64,000 nt of DNA from assembly GCA_001579985.1 (NCBI GenBank), contig LRSR01002431.1, forward strand, positions 1 to 64,000. The letters run 5' to 3'. The stretch comes from Hypsibius dujardini. Lineage: Eukaryota > Tardigrada > Eutardigrada > Parachela > Hypsibiidae. This document shows, piece after piece, positions 24,434 through 37,991 of this stretch; the stretch's first letter is position 1; every line of letters starts with the position of its first letter. A program made the translations under genes and the position numbers. The notes under the pieces are model-generated. The model was given only the letters and a program-made list of their open reading frames with translations. It did not search any database and was not told the DNA's origin.

Positions 24434-25687
24434 CTAAGTATTGACTTTTTCCCGGCTGCCATACAATTGCGGTTGAGGGTGATCATTCGCGAAAGACGGA
24501 GGGGCTTCTCGATCGTCTCTAACAGTGTAGGCCATGTTCGTTCTTGATAGCGGGTCCGGCCTGCCATAGACCCTTTTGCCAGCGAGATTAATACAAAAGT
24601 TGTAGTCAACGGGATTTTCGTAAGCTTTTGCGATCCGTTCCTCCAGATTTTCCGGCGTCACCATCTGATCCACTACCTCCTATGAGGACAAATTGTTCGT
24701 GAACGATAAACAGCGAGCAATAGTAACAAAAAGAAACCTTGCCGAGATTTCGGTAATGAATCATAATTAAAATACGCACTTTTTTCCTGCGGACCTGCTG
24801 CTCCCGCTTTTCCAGTTGATGCGCTTGGTCGGCCTCGTAGTCTGCCAAAATTTCTAGTCGTTCGTCCTCGCGTAATGCAAGCTCCTGCATTCGTCGAGCT
24901 TCCCTAGGGAAGTAAAATGATTTCACGCATGAGGCGTGATGAGAAATTGTCCCCAAACTGTCCTTACAGAAGCACCCAAACAAGGCTGCAGACCCGTCCG
25001 AACCAACCGGCTAGCATTTTTATTTCAGCAAATCAACCATTTAGAAAAACAAAGCGAAGTCCAACCTTGCAACAGCAACTCGGGCATTCTCTCCGTCGTT
25101 TTGCTGAAGAATTTGCTCAAAATCTGCGTCCCTCACGTGCTGCTGTGGCTCCTTTTCCACTGCCGATGGACGGGCCATTTCCGCAGGATAATGTTCCATT
25201 TTCCACTGAGCGAAATGCTTCCTACAAGTACCGAACAAATTGCCATACTGGTATGTGGCGCCCCGTACATACTGTTTCATTACTCATCAGTTGAGGATTA
25301 TGCGCTTCACATCAGTCAACCGATCAATCAATGCACGAGGCACAACATTGTATGTGCTCCTGAAACGGTTAATGAAACGTGAAACAGCCAATCAATCAAG
25401 GAGACTTACATCAGAGATTTGGTCGCCGTGCGGTAATGGTTGTAGCGCCAGTGTAGTTCGGACACCTCCTCTGCAATCTGAGGAGTAGGTTCTCGTACAA
25501 AATACTTTTTTTTTCTGGATCGAGGCGCACCCATGGGTTTGCGTGCGCGATACTTCCATCGCTGCGTCAGATGGTTGATGACAGGGAAAGAGTGGGCTCC
25601 AAGGAGAGTCGGAGAACTCATCAAGCCCACAATTACATTTCCCGTTGGCGCATGGGGTAGCGTCAAGAGATTTCGAAAGGCAAGCAT
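24434..25687 (-). CDS. MRPS26: Mitochondrial ribosomal protein mS26
   Basis: A component of the mitochondrial small ribosomal subunit. Four exons (25687-25410, 25221-25066, 24903-24780, 24679-24434) join in phase to 267 residues; mammalian mS26 is about 205, the difference lying mainly in the tail. The N-terminus (MLAFRNLLTLPHAPTG) fits a mitochondrial presequence. Family landmarks are a basic RARKPMGAP segment, ELHWRYNHYRTATKSLM matching the ERYQHYRQTVRALRM block, a long charged helix (EDERLEILADYEADQAHQ), and MVTPENLEERIAKAYENP with DYNFCI matching the FITRENLEARVE/NYNWAI block. It is convergent with GLRX5 and divergent from JAZF1. Confidence 0.9.
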
Positions 25688-25840
25688 TTCGCACAGTGAA
25701 AATTGAATGTGAAAAACAGGAGGAGAACACGTTAATAGGAGAATTAGTGAAACTGAAAGGAAACCATCATGTCTTCCGTCCGGGCTGCCGCAGAATGCTA
25801 GTACTGACTGTACCGGTACTTTACTGACTACTGTCACAGA

Positions 25841-26162
25841 GTGTACAGTCAATGACAAGATTGAGTACACTGGAGGGTCCAGGGAATGGGCAAAAGGGGC
25901 GGGACAGGGGGTGACTTTCAAACAATCGAACAATCAACCACCTGACCACCCCCTTGCTCCGCCTCTTTTGCCCATGCCCCGGACCCTCCACTGTACTCAA
26001 TGCGGAAACTCTCTAATAGAGAGTTTTCGCAAACGGTATATCTCACGATATAGCCGTACAGTATAGAAAAATGAACTGGGGTGGGAAAGAGTTTCTTTAC
26101 TGTACGGCTATACCGTGAGATATACCGTTTGCGAAAACTCTCTCTTGTCGTTGGCTGTACAC
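25841..26162. mobile_element. Compound palindromic element made of two adjacent hairpins
   Basis: Outer arms GTGTACAGTCAATGACAAG (25841-25859) and its near reverse complement (26144-26162) enclose two long palindromes. The first, 25860-26001, has arms starting ATTGAGTACACTGGAGGGTC. The second, 26002-26143, has arms GAGAGTTTTCGCAAACGGTA with a small extra hairpin at 26002-26030. This looks like one foldback element inserted in another. It is non-coding. Confidence 0.75.
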
Positions 26163-26271
26163 ACCTGGCCACAAGAGAGCGCTACCCGAGTAAAGCCATT
26201 TAGCTCGTTCAGCGCGCGCTAACCGAGGTAAATAGTTTGACTCGGGTAGCGCTATCTTGTGGCCACGTGTG
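26160..26271. mobile_element. Tc1/mariner-type MITE, 112 bp, nearly all arm
   Basis: Arms CACACSTGGCCACAAGAKAG and onward pair over about 48 bp on each side, and TA flanks both ends (26158-26159, 26272-26273). It directly abuts the compound palindrome on its left. Confidence 0.8.
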
Positions 26272-26654
26272 TAGACTGGAGAGGATTTAACGGAAGTGAA
26301 CTGAACCGAATAAGAGCAGTGTTATCGCATGGTGCAATTGCAACGCAAGTGTTTTGGTTTGTCGGTCGCGACTCGCGACGAATGACGATTCTAATTGATA
26401 GTTGAGAGTGAATGCCATTTTGGAAAGTGTTACAGGATTTGGGAAAACGTCTATTAATTTCGTCCGTAACTATTTACCTCATTCATTAACCTCTAAATCG
26501 GTTCGTAGATGGGCTGAGCGGGGTAAAAATCAAGTTCGTCGTTCGTCGTGATCCAATGCTCTAGTCCAATGCCTCTTCTCTAACGATTCCCGATCCTTCA
26601 TTTTTTTCTTTCCTGCATCTACAAATTATCCTCCTTTCCAGGGACACCGGTACG

Positions 26655-28584
26655 ATGGAGGAATGTCCATTGTTGGATGCTCGCGTCGGTTATCCCTGTT
26701 TGTATCCGCATTGCAAGGAGCGCAGGACATATCTCATTCAGCTGGTGGAGCACGTCGAAAGGGATCACACCAGTAATTTAGTCTCATACTTCTCTTTTCT
26801 CTTTTTCGTGTGGCACATGCTGGACTTTTTATGCAGGCCGCGATGTGCTGGAGAGGATGGTCATTCGAGACAAGATGGGCAATATTATAGCCTTGCCACC
26901 TCACTGTGTCTATAGGTACTGACAGTACGAGCATTGCACTAATACAGTACAGTAGTGCTCCATCTTCGTCCATTCAACCTGCCACTCCTGCTTCGCTGGT
27001 CGATTGTTTAATTTGGCAGATTCTGTTCCTTTATCATGTGGGGTGGTTTTGCGCACACTATGACTTTAGTGCTTTTATTTGTAGGTACTTTCCGGATGTC
27101 GGCTTGTCTCCAGATGCAGTCCATGAAATTATGGACACTATCACCTCCAAGGAACGAAGCAGCGACCCACTCTTGAGTAGCGCCAGTCTGGATGGGCCAG
27201 CAGCATTTAGCAGCACCTTCACTGCACTAGGAGCTTTTGTACACAATCCTCCCGACTTCTACTCACATTCCTCCTCCTCATCAATCGGACAAGTTCCGAC
27301 CCCTCGGCCAATAAATTCACCTCTATCTGTTCAAGCCAGAGCTTTCTCGTCGACCCTTAATGGCCTTTTGGTTAATACGACTGCACAGGAAGAAAAGACC
27401 AGCTTGATTAATCAACTCAATCTGCGCCAACGGATCATTCAGCAGCAGCAGCAGAGGCAGTCGGGTGAGAGTCACGAACCGAATTTGGTGGTGGCTGGTC
27501 TTCGCCAGTTACTTTCTGCACCTGCGACGCCTTTGCTCCAGCAGCTGGTCCAGGCTACCAAGACAGACAAACATCATCCTCAGCTGCACTATTCCACTGG
27601 GAAGATAGAAGCGAATTCGATCTCTTGCTCCAGTCCAGCACCGTCGATCAACACCTCTGTCGCGTCGTGTTCTACACCTCCAGCTCCTTCGCCTGATTCC
27701 GGCCGCGGTACGATGGCATTTTCTTGTTATTTATTAGCTTAATAGTCTAGTCTTGACTCTTGTCTAATCCATCTACTAGGTTCGGAATCCTCAACGGAAG
27801 AATCCATTGATCAAATTGATCAAATTCTGCCGCTTGTATCTGGGAACGTATCTGGAAACTCTGTTGCGTCTAGCTGCGACGATAATTCCAACGACAGCTG
27901 GATGCAGCGAGAGGATTACAGCACCGAAGCAATTGTTAACTACAGGTAGGAATGTTCATAGTTTCGTTTTAGTGCAGGACTAGTACTAATGCCCGACTAT
28001 GCAGCCGGTGCATTGTGGGCAAGCGACCGAAGACGTCAGAGACTGACAAGCCGTACGCCTGCCCTGTGCCTCATTGTGGTAAGGCTTACAAGAACATGAA
28101 CGGAATCAAGTACCACGCCCGCGCGGCTCATAGGTATGTACTATATGTAGTATCTTGTGCTATCTATAGCTATGAGCTTCCATGACTGATCCGATTTTAT
28201 GTTTTTGAACTTACTTATTGCAGAATACGAAAACCACACCGATGTGCCTGCAACAAGAAATACTGTTCGGAGGAAAAGTATTTGGCTCATTGTGGGAAAT
28301 GTCCCAAATCCCGAAAAGGAAATGAATCTCGGACTGTGGGAAGCGCTTTGCGTTCAACTACTTCGTCTTTGGGGAATCCGGCACCCACTTCGAGCACTTG
28401 CGCGTCTGCTGTAACCACCCCAACACTCCATCAATTACTGCTCAGTCGAGGCACCTCATCGAATGTGGCGGTGACCAGCAACACTGCAACGAGCTTGCCA
28501 TCCATACCCTCTGTATTCGGTCCTGCTCGAAGCGGTGGGGGCGCTTCTGCGAGTTCCCTTTTGCACAATCTTCTCGATGGATGA
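26655..28584 (+). CDS. JAZF1: JAZF1-like zinc-finger transcriptional cofactor
   Basis: Vertebrate JAZF1 is a nuclear zinc-finger cofactor linked to NuA4/TIP60 and orphan receptor TR4. Six exons (26655-26772, 26837-26915, 27085-27707, 27780-27945, 28005-28133, 28224-28584) join in phase to 491 residues, twice the human 243. Finger 1 (CLYPHCKERR...HVERDH) opens the protein. Finger 2 (ACPVPHCGKAYKNMNGIKYH) is almost identical to human, as is the acidic region before it with a conserved SWMQRED/STEAI stretch. The third finger reads CACNKKYCSEEKYLAHCGKC, a C2HC form where human has C2H2. The added length is a serine-, proline- and glutamine-rich linker and tail. The conserved order of the fingers makes the call firm. 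Confidence 0.93.
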
Positions 28585-29329
28585 GATCTGATTCCAAGGA
28601 AGATTGCTGTCCCATCCAGTGAAGAATCTCGATATCGTTAACCAACTAGTCATGAATTCCCGAGGATGGAACAATACACTTGCTGTGTCCTGCTATGATA
28701 GTAATCATCTTGAATGCTCGTCCAACTTCTAATCCACTGACCACTGTCGCAGAATATACTTAGTTGATGAAAGCGAGTAGGCCAGTGGAGTTTCCTTTCC
28801 TGCTGACCTTCTTTGGACCTCACATGTAACCAAACTCGAAACAAAGCTCACCTTTCTTTGATGCGCATGGGACCATACTCTCAAAGTGCGGGTGGCCTCA
28901 ACCCCTCTATTTCTGGATCTCCGCCCACCACTAGTAGGCTTTGAGAGAGATTTTATTTAATTTTATTATTCTTATGCTGCTGCATAATATAATGGCATGC
29001 CAGTATGTTAAATCGCAAAATGTCCCTGTAGCTTCGGCCGCACTCGGATCTCAACGTAACTTATTAGAACTCCTCACTGTGACACACTACAATGATTACT
29101 TGTTTTATTTACCTCTTCACGTTTTCGGATTTTCTGTTTTTCAATGTTTCTACAGCTGTATATAGAGATGTGTGTTCTTATTGCTGAATTACCGGTAGCT
29201 GGTATGGTTTCGGTGGATTTACCTCCTGTAACCTTTAAAGGCTTTGGAATGTTTCGGACAAATGAACTTCTTGCTGGTCATGCAGAGACACCTTAGTGTG
29301 CAATGCAATGTGCATACTACCGCCCCACA
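28585..29329. other. JAZF1 3' region
   Basis: Presumed 3' UTR and spacer. No further gene was recognised. Confidence 0.4.
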
Positions 29330-29735
29330 GGGCCACAGGCATACAGCTGTGCTGAGGTTACTTTGAGGGTCGTTGTTTGGGTACTGGTGGGCCGTGTGGG
29401 AACCACACATTTGATTCGTTTACTTTTTAATTGATTTGTTGGCCAACAGAAAAATACCCTGCGTATTCGTTTCGTGGCGTGTACGTCATAGGCAAAAGAA
29501 TGCTCGTAACAAATGAATTCAATCATATTGTAAACGAAATCGTAAAGAAACTGCAATATAATGCAGAGGATAGCGCTCGGAAATAAAAATGACAACAAAA
29601 TGCTTAAAAAGTGCAGTAATGTGATCTAAATCAATCAAAGCTTGATTGACACGTTTTACCCCTACGGCCCACCAGAACCCAAACAACCACCCTCAAAGTA
29701 ACCGCAGCACAGCTGTATACCGAACCGACAGGTGG
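29330..29735. mobile_element. Foldback element with about 61-bp arms
   Basis: The segment 29341-29400 (ATACAGCTGTGCTGAGGTTA and onward) is repeated in reverse at 29660-29720 with few changes. About 260 bp of non-coding DNA separates the arms. Ends and target duplication are not clear. Confidence 0.7.
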
Positions 29736-29888
29736 CGTGGCTTGCCTATCATCAGACAGTAACATAAAACTTGACCATGTATTTGACTAACAGCCACGAT
29801 TGGCATTTTTTTATTAACGAATTAATGCGTATATACTTATTAACCACAATTATCCAATCATCCAATCTGAGAAGGATACATTTTTTCA

Positions 29889-30672
29889 GGGGACATATGG
29901 GACTGTGTGGCCTTGGGTGTGAGGGTAAAGTACCTTCGAGCAGCAGTGGTATGGCGCGCCTAGTGATGGAGAAAAGCGGGAAGGACGGGTATGATCCGCA
30001 AGCAACTGGGCCGGATTGCAGATGATTGCACCGCTCTTGCCTCTCTTTCGGAATGAGAATGAGAGAATCCCACCCACTTGGCCATCATCACAGAGCCAGA
30101 CAACCAACTAGACCAGACCATCACTCGTACTGTACCACTGTACCAAAGGAACAGAGACTGTTTGCAGCCGCTGAGAGCCTTCCAGTGCAAGGCAGAAGAG
30201 GACAACGAGCTTTGGAGTTTTGGTAGAGGCCGACTTGTTCCCTTCATTCTCACTCACCTCGAACTGGCAATCGGCATCCGGGCATACTACTGACTGGTAG
30301 AGTATGTAGCGCACAATCAGTTGCGAGAAGTGGTGTTAGCTTGCAGCTACAACTATCGTCTGGGACTGGGAATACATCACGTCGCTTCGATCGTAATCAA
30401 CATGATTATTTCACTTGCCACTCTTTCTATGCACGTCGTTCTTACTTATTATTACTAAAAAAATTGTACATTTCGGATCTGTTGGGCACTCGTACTGTTA
30501 CTGTTGTTCATTGTTTCCACAATATCCTTATGCAAGAGAATTCGGCGGAGCGGATGCGTCTACCGTTCGTACAAACTTGATGGAAACGGAATCGACCTCG
30601 ACCTCCATCAACGGACAATCGCTACGCACACCGAAAACCAACGTTCCGGCCGACTGGGAATTAACCCATTAA
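29889..30672 (+). other. Cluster of possible exons of an unrecognised gene
   Basis: Three segments have acceptor-like starts and coding-like composition: about 30171-30224 (AFQCKAEEDNELWSF), about 30350-30435 (a hydrophobic HHVASIVINMIISLATL stretch), and about 30542-30672, ending FGGADASTVRTNLMETE...PADWELTH and a TAA. They could be parts of a small membrane-protein gene, but I could not join them in one consistent phase and know no family. Chance ORFs remain possible. Confidence 0.25.
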
Positions 30673-33600
30673 CAAACTGAGACATTCTGCAAAAGAGGCG
30701 CGGCTGTTAATTATGCCACTCTGCGCTTCAAATGTCGACAGCTGGCTTAATTAATTGTCACGTTAGGAGAGAATGGATACATTACTATGGTTATTCTTGC
30801 CTCCTGCTCCCCCTCATCCATATCCTTCTCGTCGAGGCATTATCATCACAAGGTATGATATAATAATAAGTCTCTTCAAAACTTTTTCTTCCATTGTATG
30901 AAGATGCGGCAACACCCTTTTAGAAATACACTCGAGAGGCCTATATATATATGTGTAGATTAGAAACTAATACGTTTGCTTTATAAAATACTGTGCTGAT
31001 AAGAATTAAAAATTACTAGTGAGTAATGTTAGAGCATACCGTATCGGTATCTACTGGTACGTGGTACCAGAGCGCTGATTCTTTATCACACGATCTGCCT
31101 AGTAGTCCTTGTCAATTTTTCACAGGAAAAAGCGTTCAAGTGAGCGTGAAACAGTGTCGATTTCGAATGTTTTATCATCCAAAAACTGCGTGTTTTTCAT
31201 GCGTGTCTAGAAAGTGGCATCATTATCGAGTTGACACGGAGTTTCCGGCCTTTTTACTCAAACCCAAAGCGACGTCATAAGCGGCAGCTGCATAAATTCT
31301 TCCCCCTTCCTGCTCTCCGTAAATTATAGTAGTCTTGCCTTGCTTTGTAATCATTAATATCAGTGGTCTAGTTACCGGTCTTGGCGGCTGACAATGAGTT
31401 CATACTGCGTATTACTATAAGTATTGTAATTGAGCAGGCCAACTCTTGCTTAGAAATATACCTGCATGATAATAGCGATTGGTCAAGCCGGATGCATGAA
31501 AACTGAACTGCCCTTCCTCGCCGTCCTTTTGAAGACGAGATCATAACTTATAAAAGAATTGTATACCCCAAGCAGACAGGACAGTTGCCTCTTGACTGGG
31601 TTGCATTTTGCGTTTCATGCACGAATGCCGTGCAGGGCGTGGCTATCAATTGACCAAGCCAGCCGTGGTCAAACGTGTATTTAACATGTAATACTATATA
31701 GTTCTTGCTTGCGCCCCCGTTTTTCTCCAAGACAGTCCATGCATGTCTCCACTTTCAGTATATGTGCATACATAAATGGAGACCTGGGGCAATCTGTGAT
31801 GATAATAATTATTCTTGCTGAGCACACGAGGGTAGGCAATCACGGCCTAACACCGGGATTTCTGGCAGCTCAATCACTCATGTTTGTGGGATTAGGGCTC
31901 TCAGTCTGAATATATACTAGCACAGTAGCACTGTACATAATACCGGCATCGAATTGCGATCCTGCTTTTACACGAAATCGTTAGGATTGTTACATGTAGC
32001 GTGCAAAAAGAGCTTGCAAGAAGACAAAGATCTGGATGTGTCAGGGATTTGAATGGGCATTGCGGCGGATCATTATGGGAAGCCATGCGGTTAGCTGGCT
32101 TGGAATAAAAGACCCAAGTCATGAGAGGCCCGGGTTTAGGATTTGGAGAAGCTCATATGATTTCTTTTCGCAGTCTCTGGGGAGGACTCTGCCTTTTCTA
32201 TCCCATACCATACTAGTTGGTATGGACCAGTATACCGTGATGTACAAGTACCACGCAACAACAAGACTTTGTAGTTTCCCTTTTCATTTTTACATGTTAA
32301 AATACTAGTATGGCATGTTTGCTAGTACAGTTCCGGTGGTATTTCAAGGCATGTCGCTGGGGCTTGTACGCGGCTTTGTCAGAAGGCAGCAGAATGGAAA
32401 CAGCGGAAAACCACTAAACGTTGCTCCACTCAAATGGGGTAAAGAAAGTTTATCGGGGAAGAAAGGAGATGAAACGGGCTCGTTCACTCGGCTCGTAGTT
32501 TGATAAGATTAGGCAGTCATCGATTACATCTCATTGAAAAGACAAGCAAAGCAATAGATGATCACAGAGAGCCCAGCCAAGACTGCTCTGGTTCTTCGAT
32601 AGGGGTCCCGGGTCCTATTCCTTCCTGACGGGACGCACCCGGTATCATTGGACAAAACATATCTCTATTGCAGTTAAGTTACAGTACTTGTGCAACACGT
32701 CAAATATGAAAAAGAAGATTATCCCGAAGGAGTTGTGTGGAGTCAATCTGGGAACGATCGATAATAACTCTTTCGATTTTGGCCTCTTGTCATAAAGACG
32801 GATAAACGATCGTCGGCCCAATTACATCCATTCTCCCGAAAGGAGTAACACCGGGTGCCGTGTCGGGCGGGATGAGGCAGCAGTCCGTTCGAAGCGAGAA
32901 ATGGCGGGTTATAACAATTACTCAAGAAGCTGGCTCTCCAGTCACTGTATGTATTGTATATTCTTCAATCCATCCCATGGCGTAAAAGCATGGGGAAGCG
33001 GGTCAGGATGATTTATAAGGGCCGCTTACCGATCCACATGCAATCCTTCATCCTTTAAATAATCGTCCGGAAAGCTCACCTACCGTATCATTACCGCAGC
33101 TGAACAGCATTTGAGGCACTTTAAACACGCAGACATTTGCCACCCTATTTGGTCTTTTAAATAAGCGCTCGCGGAGACCGAGTCAATCCTTACACAGCTC
33201 TATTGGTTGTTAGATAAACAAGCTTTTGGATTGTTGTTACTTATTTCAACTTTTCCTTGTCAAATCAATGTATTCCAGTGAGGCTGCGCTGCTGTGCGGA
33301 CTTATTCAGACACCAGGTCGTCGACAAACTCAGGATCGATGGTCGTCCTAATGCTGTGCAATGTAAACCCGAATGCCTCATTCCAATAGCAGTTTGCAGT
33401 TTTGGTGCTGTAATGTATCTAAATAACACTATGCACTTTGCAAAATCTGATCATTTTCTACCTCATTTTCTTTCAAGGTCTGGTCATCTGCCTCTAATTC
33501 AAAACAATTGCAAACATGGACAAGCAGCAATCAGATATTCTGCTTGTGACATTAAGAAATTTATATAACAAGGATTTTCACACGTATCCTTATTCGCAGC

Positions 33601-36600
33601 GCTTATTCGCTATTTAAACCTAGTTAATCTCCTTGGTTTTGCAACGGTGGACACACCCGCGACCCGCTGGCCTATCTAATAATCCTGTGTTTCAGTCGCT
33701 AAGTTCACCTCTCGAGCAGCATTCAGATTCATAGGATCAGTGCACACAATTAGCGTTCAGATAGTCGATCTGAAAGGGGAGCTCCTTCGGTTGCTGGTCT
33801 TCTTAATCTTCAAAATCATGTAGACAAGACTCATAGGACAGCTTAATATAGTCAAATTAAAAGGCTGCAAATAACATAAGAGAATTTTGGAAATCCTTTC
33901 TAGTGATGATTGCTCGTACAGTACGTTGTTTGACCTGTTGTGTCACTGCACGAATACCGTATTTGTGTCATTATATTATCGTTCGTCTGTTGTGGAATTT
34001 TGGTAAAAACAAATACAAAATTTGGCCTGGTAAGGATTCAATTAAGTTGGGTATAGTTATTAGTAGTAGTGGCTAGTGCTGAAACAGTCATTAGAAAGAA
34101 TGGGCAGAAAACATTTGGGTTTTGATAGAACGTGTTTGCCTGTCGTGTGCGGTTGGCTCTCGGACTGTGCGGATAACTGAAAAGCATACTCGTAAAAGTG
34201 TACAATTATCAAGAGAATGTGTGACTACCAATTCAGGCGACACCTGACGGTGTTGGTCACAAAATCTTGTACTGTACAGAGTAGAAGCTCCTCGTAAAAG
34301 AGCCAAGACAAGATTTCATGGCCCATCGTTTGAGTTGTTTTCTTGGTGGTTAATAGTAATACCGGTTTTGTCAATGTGATTATTGTGAATTCAAGAGGCA
34401 GTTTTAATCTTACGAAAAGCAGTATACAGTATGTGCGCAAACATGGAATATGGACTCGGCTGGACCACTCCCTTCCTTCTCCGCCGTCGGTTTATTTTGA
34501 CGGTGGTAACGAGAGCCGAAAACTTGTGAGTAAATATTTGTGGCGACGCGATAATAAGGCAGAACTAGGCGAGTACGAGATTTCATTTTCTCAAGTCGTA
34601 TGACCTGCTGCTTGACTTGGATTTTAACCTGCCTAGCAAGATGACGGGATCCCAGTGTGAAATTTAGGCTGATGAGATTATGTAAAGATTTGTGGGATGG
34701 ATGGACGGAAAGAAGCAAGAACAGTCTGCGTCTGAGTACAGTAATCCATCTATCTGACTGGATGTGTTGTAGTTCGTAGTTTGTACCCGTTGCTCCTTCT
34801 CCCTCCGTCATCGTGATATCGGTGAAGCAAGTCGACGAACTAATGCAAGATCCGTTCAGCTTCTTGACAGATCAGACTCAACAGTCATTTTATGCAACGT
34901 CTCGTTAGTTCTGCCGTGCCGGCTAGTACCAAGGAAGGGTGCCAGGGTGTATCGTGCACCGACATACCATACCACCCGAATTGTATCACGGCATTAACAA
35001 AGGTGAACATTTTTAAGGGATATACGGTACAATCATGATAATAAGGCTCTAGTGATTGCTCAATGAACGGCCAATGGATTGTATGAATGAAATGTAGCTA
35101 CGAGAGAATCTAGAACGTTTAGAAACTTGTTGGGCATCTATCTACAGTATATATTGTAACTGAATGCATTGTCTAATTATTAGTATAAATGTACATGTTC
35201 TGTATTCAAAAAGTTATTGGCTGGTTTATTCTAATTAAACAAAACCGACGGTTCAAGTGGAATTTACTTTTGGTGCATTCTCTGTAGGGATTATATCTGC
35301 AGTGATCGTGACAGGGTCAGTTGGCGAACCTATTATAATGCATGTATCCAAAAAAGGATACTCTAATAAATTTGCATGGCCTGGTTTGGTGCATCTGTTT
35401 CGTAATTGTTTTTGCAAGGAATTCACTGTTTAATGCAATTCAAGCCCCGTGTTTCGTCTGTATGGTGTCAGCCAGACCCATAGATTAAACTTCAATCTTC
35501 GTCGTAGATTTGCAAATGATACATTGATCTCTAATGAAGTACACGTGGCGTTCGCAGCAGATTTTTCATTGAGACTGTTCAAACAACTAATTACTGCTGC
35601 AAAAATGATTGTACTCGTACAGGGCAGAGGATATGCTTGGCATGGTCATGTGCAGAGTTCTTTTTGGTCCCGCTCGGAGTGAACTTATTACAAATACACT
35701 GCAGGAACGATAACAGAACTGAAGACATTTTTCAAACACGAACCAGGTGGTGCATTTTTTCTTATGATTGTGAGTGCACAATAATTAAGCTCTTTGACAT
35801 TATTATGATAGGATGGACGTATGTGGACTATTTCGCCCATTCCCACATTCTTGTATACCACCCACCCATTGTATTTAGAAGGTAATATATATAATCGGTA
35901 AGAAAATTGTTAATCAATCTACACTATCCGAAAGTTTGATCTGTTTTGCTAACCGAGGTCACCTTGATCATCGTAGCAACAGTAATACTAGCTAGGTTTC
36001 AGATTGACCTGCTACACCACCGCAGAAAGAGTGGGTGGGATAGGAGCAATCAATCTTGCCGATAGATAGGAGTATGGTATTTTATCGGTACGAACAGGAA
36101 TGCAGCCAATACAAGGGATGTATTTATACATTGCATTCGCCAGAAACACCAAACTCTACGGAGGTTTTTGTCCCTATCTATCTGCCTGGCACATAAACGA
36201 GACTCGGAAGAACCATACAGTCAGTTTTAAGATTTGCTTCAGAATAAGAATCATGATAATTAGCCTAAATGTACATCCAGTAAACAATTATTATAAATGA
36301 ATGGTAAGGGGCTTTTGGGTTATGTACTATAATACAGTAGCTCATTAAACTTGATAGTGCTGGAGGCAATCCATTTCTTGTTTAAATATAATTTTGAGAG
36401 CCTATTTCGGCTAATAGCTCTCAAATCAATCTTTGCCGTAGATGTCTAGCCGTGTCGCGTGTATGTATATGTAAGTCTTTATTCACGTAATCCGATGCCG
36501 GCACAAGTCCTCCAGCACAGCACAAATTCCTCTTGGTGGTAATGATAGCTCAAGTCTTTGCGTCAGAACTTTATTAGCATGAAACAAGGACTGTTTTGCC

Positions 36601-37985
36601 CCTTCCTTTCCAATAGTCTGTGAGGTTCATGGCCAGCTAGAGTAAACTGTCTTCGGGATCAAATCGTCTGCAAGAAGGCCACAAATCGGAACGGAAATGT
36701 CCTGAGATTGCTAGTCCAATAACGTACAAACTTATTCTCTTAAAATATATACAGCATGTCTCCGTATTTGCATAGAGCTATCACTTGATGTTAATGAAAC
36801 CGATCTGAATGATATGCCTTAGCGGATAGTGTAGAGAACGCGCGCAAAGTGTAAAATTTAGTAAGGGCAGACATGTAATAAATAAAAAAGACTCATACGA
36901 ATCTGTTTCGTCATACTGGATAATCAATATGAATCAATAATATCAAGTTGGAGGCCGTAAACAGTTAGTAGTGCTGGAGGAAAGATCCCTCGGGAAGACC
37001 ATCACAAACACCAAGTGAGGAGAAGAGGATGAATGGCTGGATTCAATGAATATTTTAAACTTTGTCGGCTGCATGTCGGCTTTTGTGCCGTCCATTCTCC
37101 AAACAGGAAGCAAAGACCGCGCCAGTCCAGTGTTCAGTTTGGCGATATAAGTTTGCTTTTAACTAGCCGACGAGAGGGATAGAAAGTAAAGTTATTTAGA
37201 GGGAATGGAATATAGAGAGGCCAAACTCCAATGAAATACGCTTGACCATTCAGTTCTCTCTCTCGTGGCCATGTGAACTCTTTTCCGGTGCATCAGGCGT
37301 CCACTTTTCTGCGGAATCCAATTATCCTTTTATGCCCAATCGATTTATCCTCTGGCCTCTTGTCTACTTATGTCGCGCACAAATTATTCACTATTGTCGT
37401 CGGGCAGTTTCTTATTTGGAACATACTTGCAGCACAGTAACAGCAAAGTATTCTATCCGCTATACCAATAAATGCATAAATATTTCTTAGTTCGCGGTTT
37501 TGTATGGTTTCTGCGTGAGTGTTAACCGATGTTAAGCTAAATCGCATGGGTCACTTCTTGCCAAGAAGACGCAAATGATATCTTCCATGAGACTGCAACT
37601 TGCAGTTACAGTTGACGCGAATATTTCCTAGACTTGTGGCGCACAATTTGACTAACCCAAGTCACTCAACTTAGACTACTCAATTCGATGGCCACCTTGT
37701 TTTATCTCATCAATCTGTTAAAGGGTCTAAAGAGTGAAGCATATTTGATGTTTCAGTGTTACAGTAGATCGGATAAGGTTTGGAAGATTTAACAATTACT
37801 TTATTTAATGGTTTTTTGAATTTAACATGCTGGGTAAAATTATTTACATTTTACGCAGCCATAGATTAGCATGGCATGCTCATGACCGGCGCTTAAATTT
37901 AGCATTTCGTTATGGAAAATGTCACTCGTTTGCATTGTTAATCAGAATTAATGTAGAACCATTAACATATGACGGAATCTTGCAA
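30673..37985. other. 7.3-kb gene-poor stretch
   Basis: Mostly AT-rich with short ORFs of no recognisable similarity (longest about 100 codons). No transposon ends, tRNA or repeat array was seen. It could be the large first intron or the regulatory region of the IGSF9-like gene that follows, whose 5' exon is missing. Confidence 0.4.
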
Positions 37986-37991
37986 ACAGCG

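Larger units (their letters stand above)
25688..26654. promoter_or_regulatory. Shared divergent promoter region, MRPS26 and JAZF1
   Basis: 967 bp separate the divergent start codons. The centre is filled by three palindromic elements (25841-26273). No core promoter motif stands out. Confidence 0.5.
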
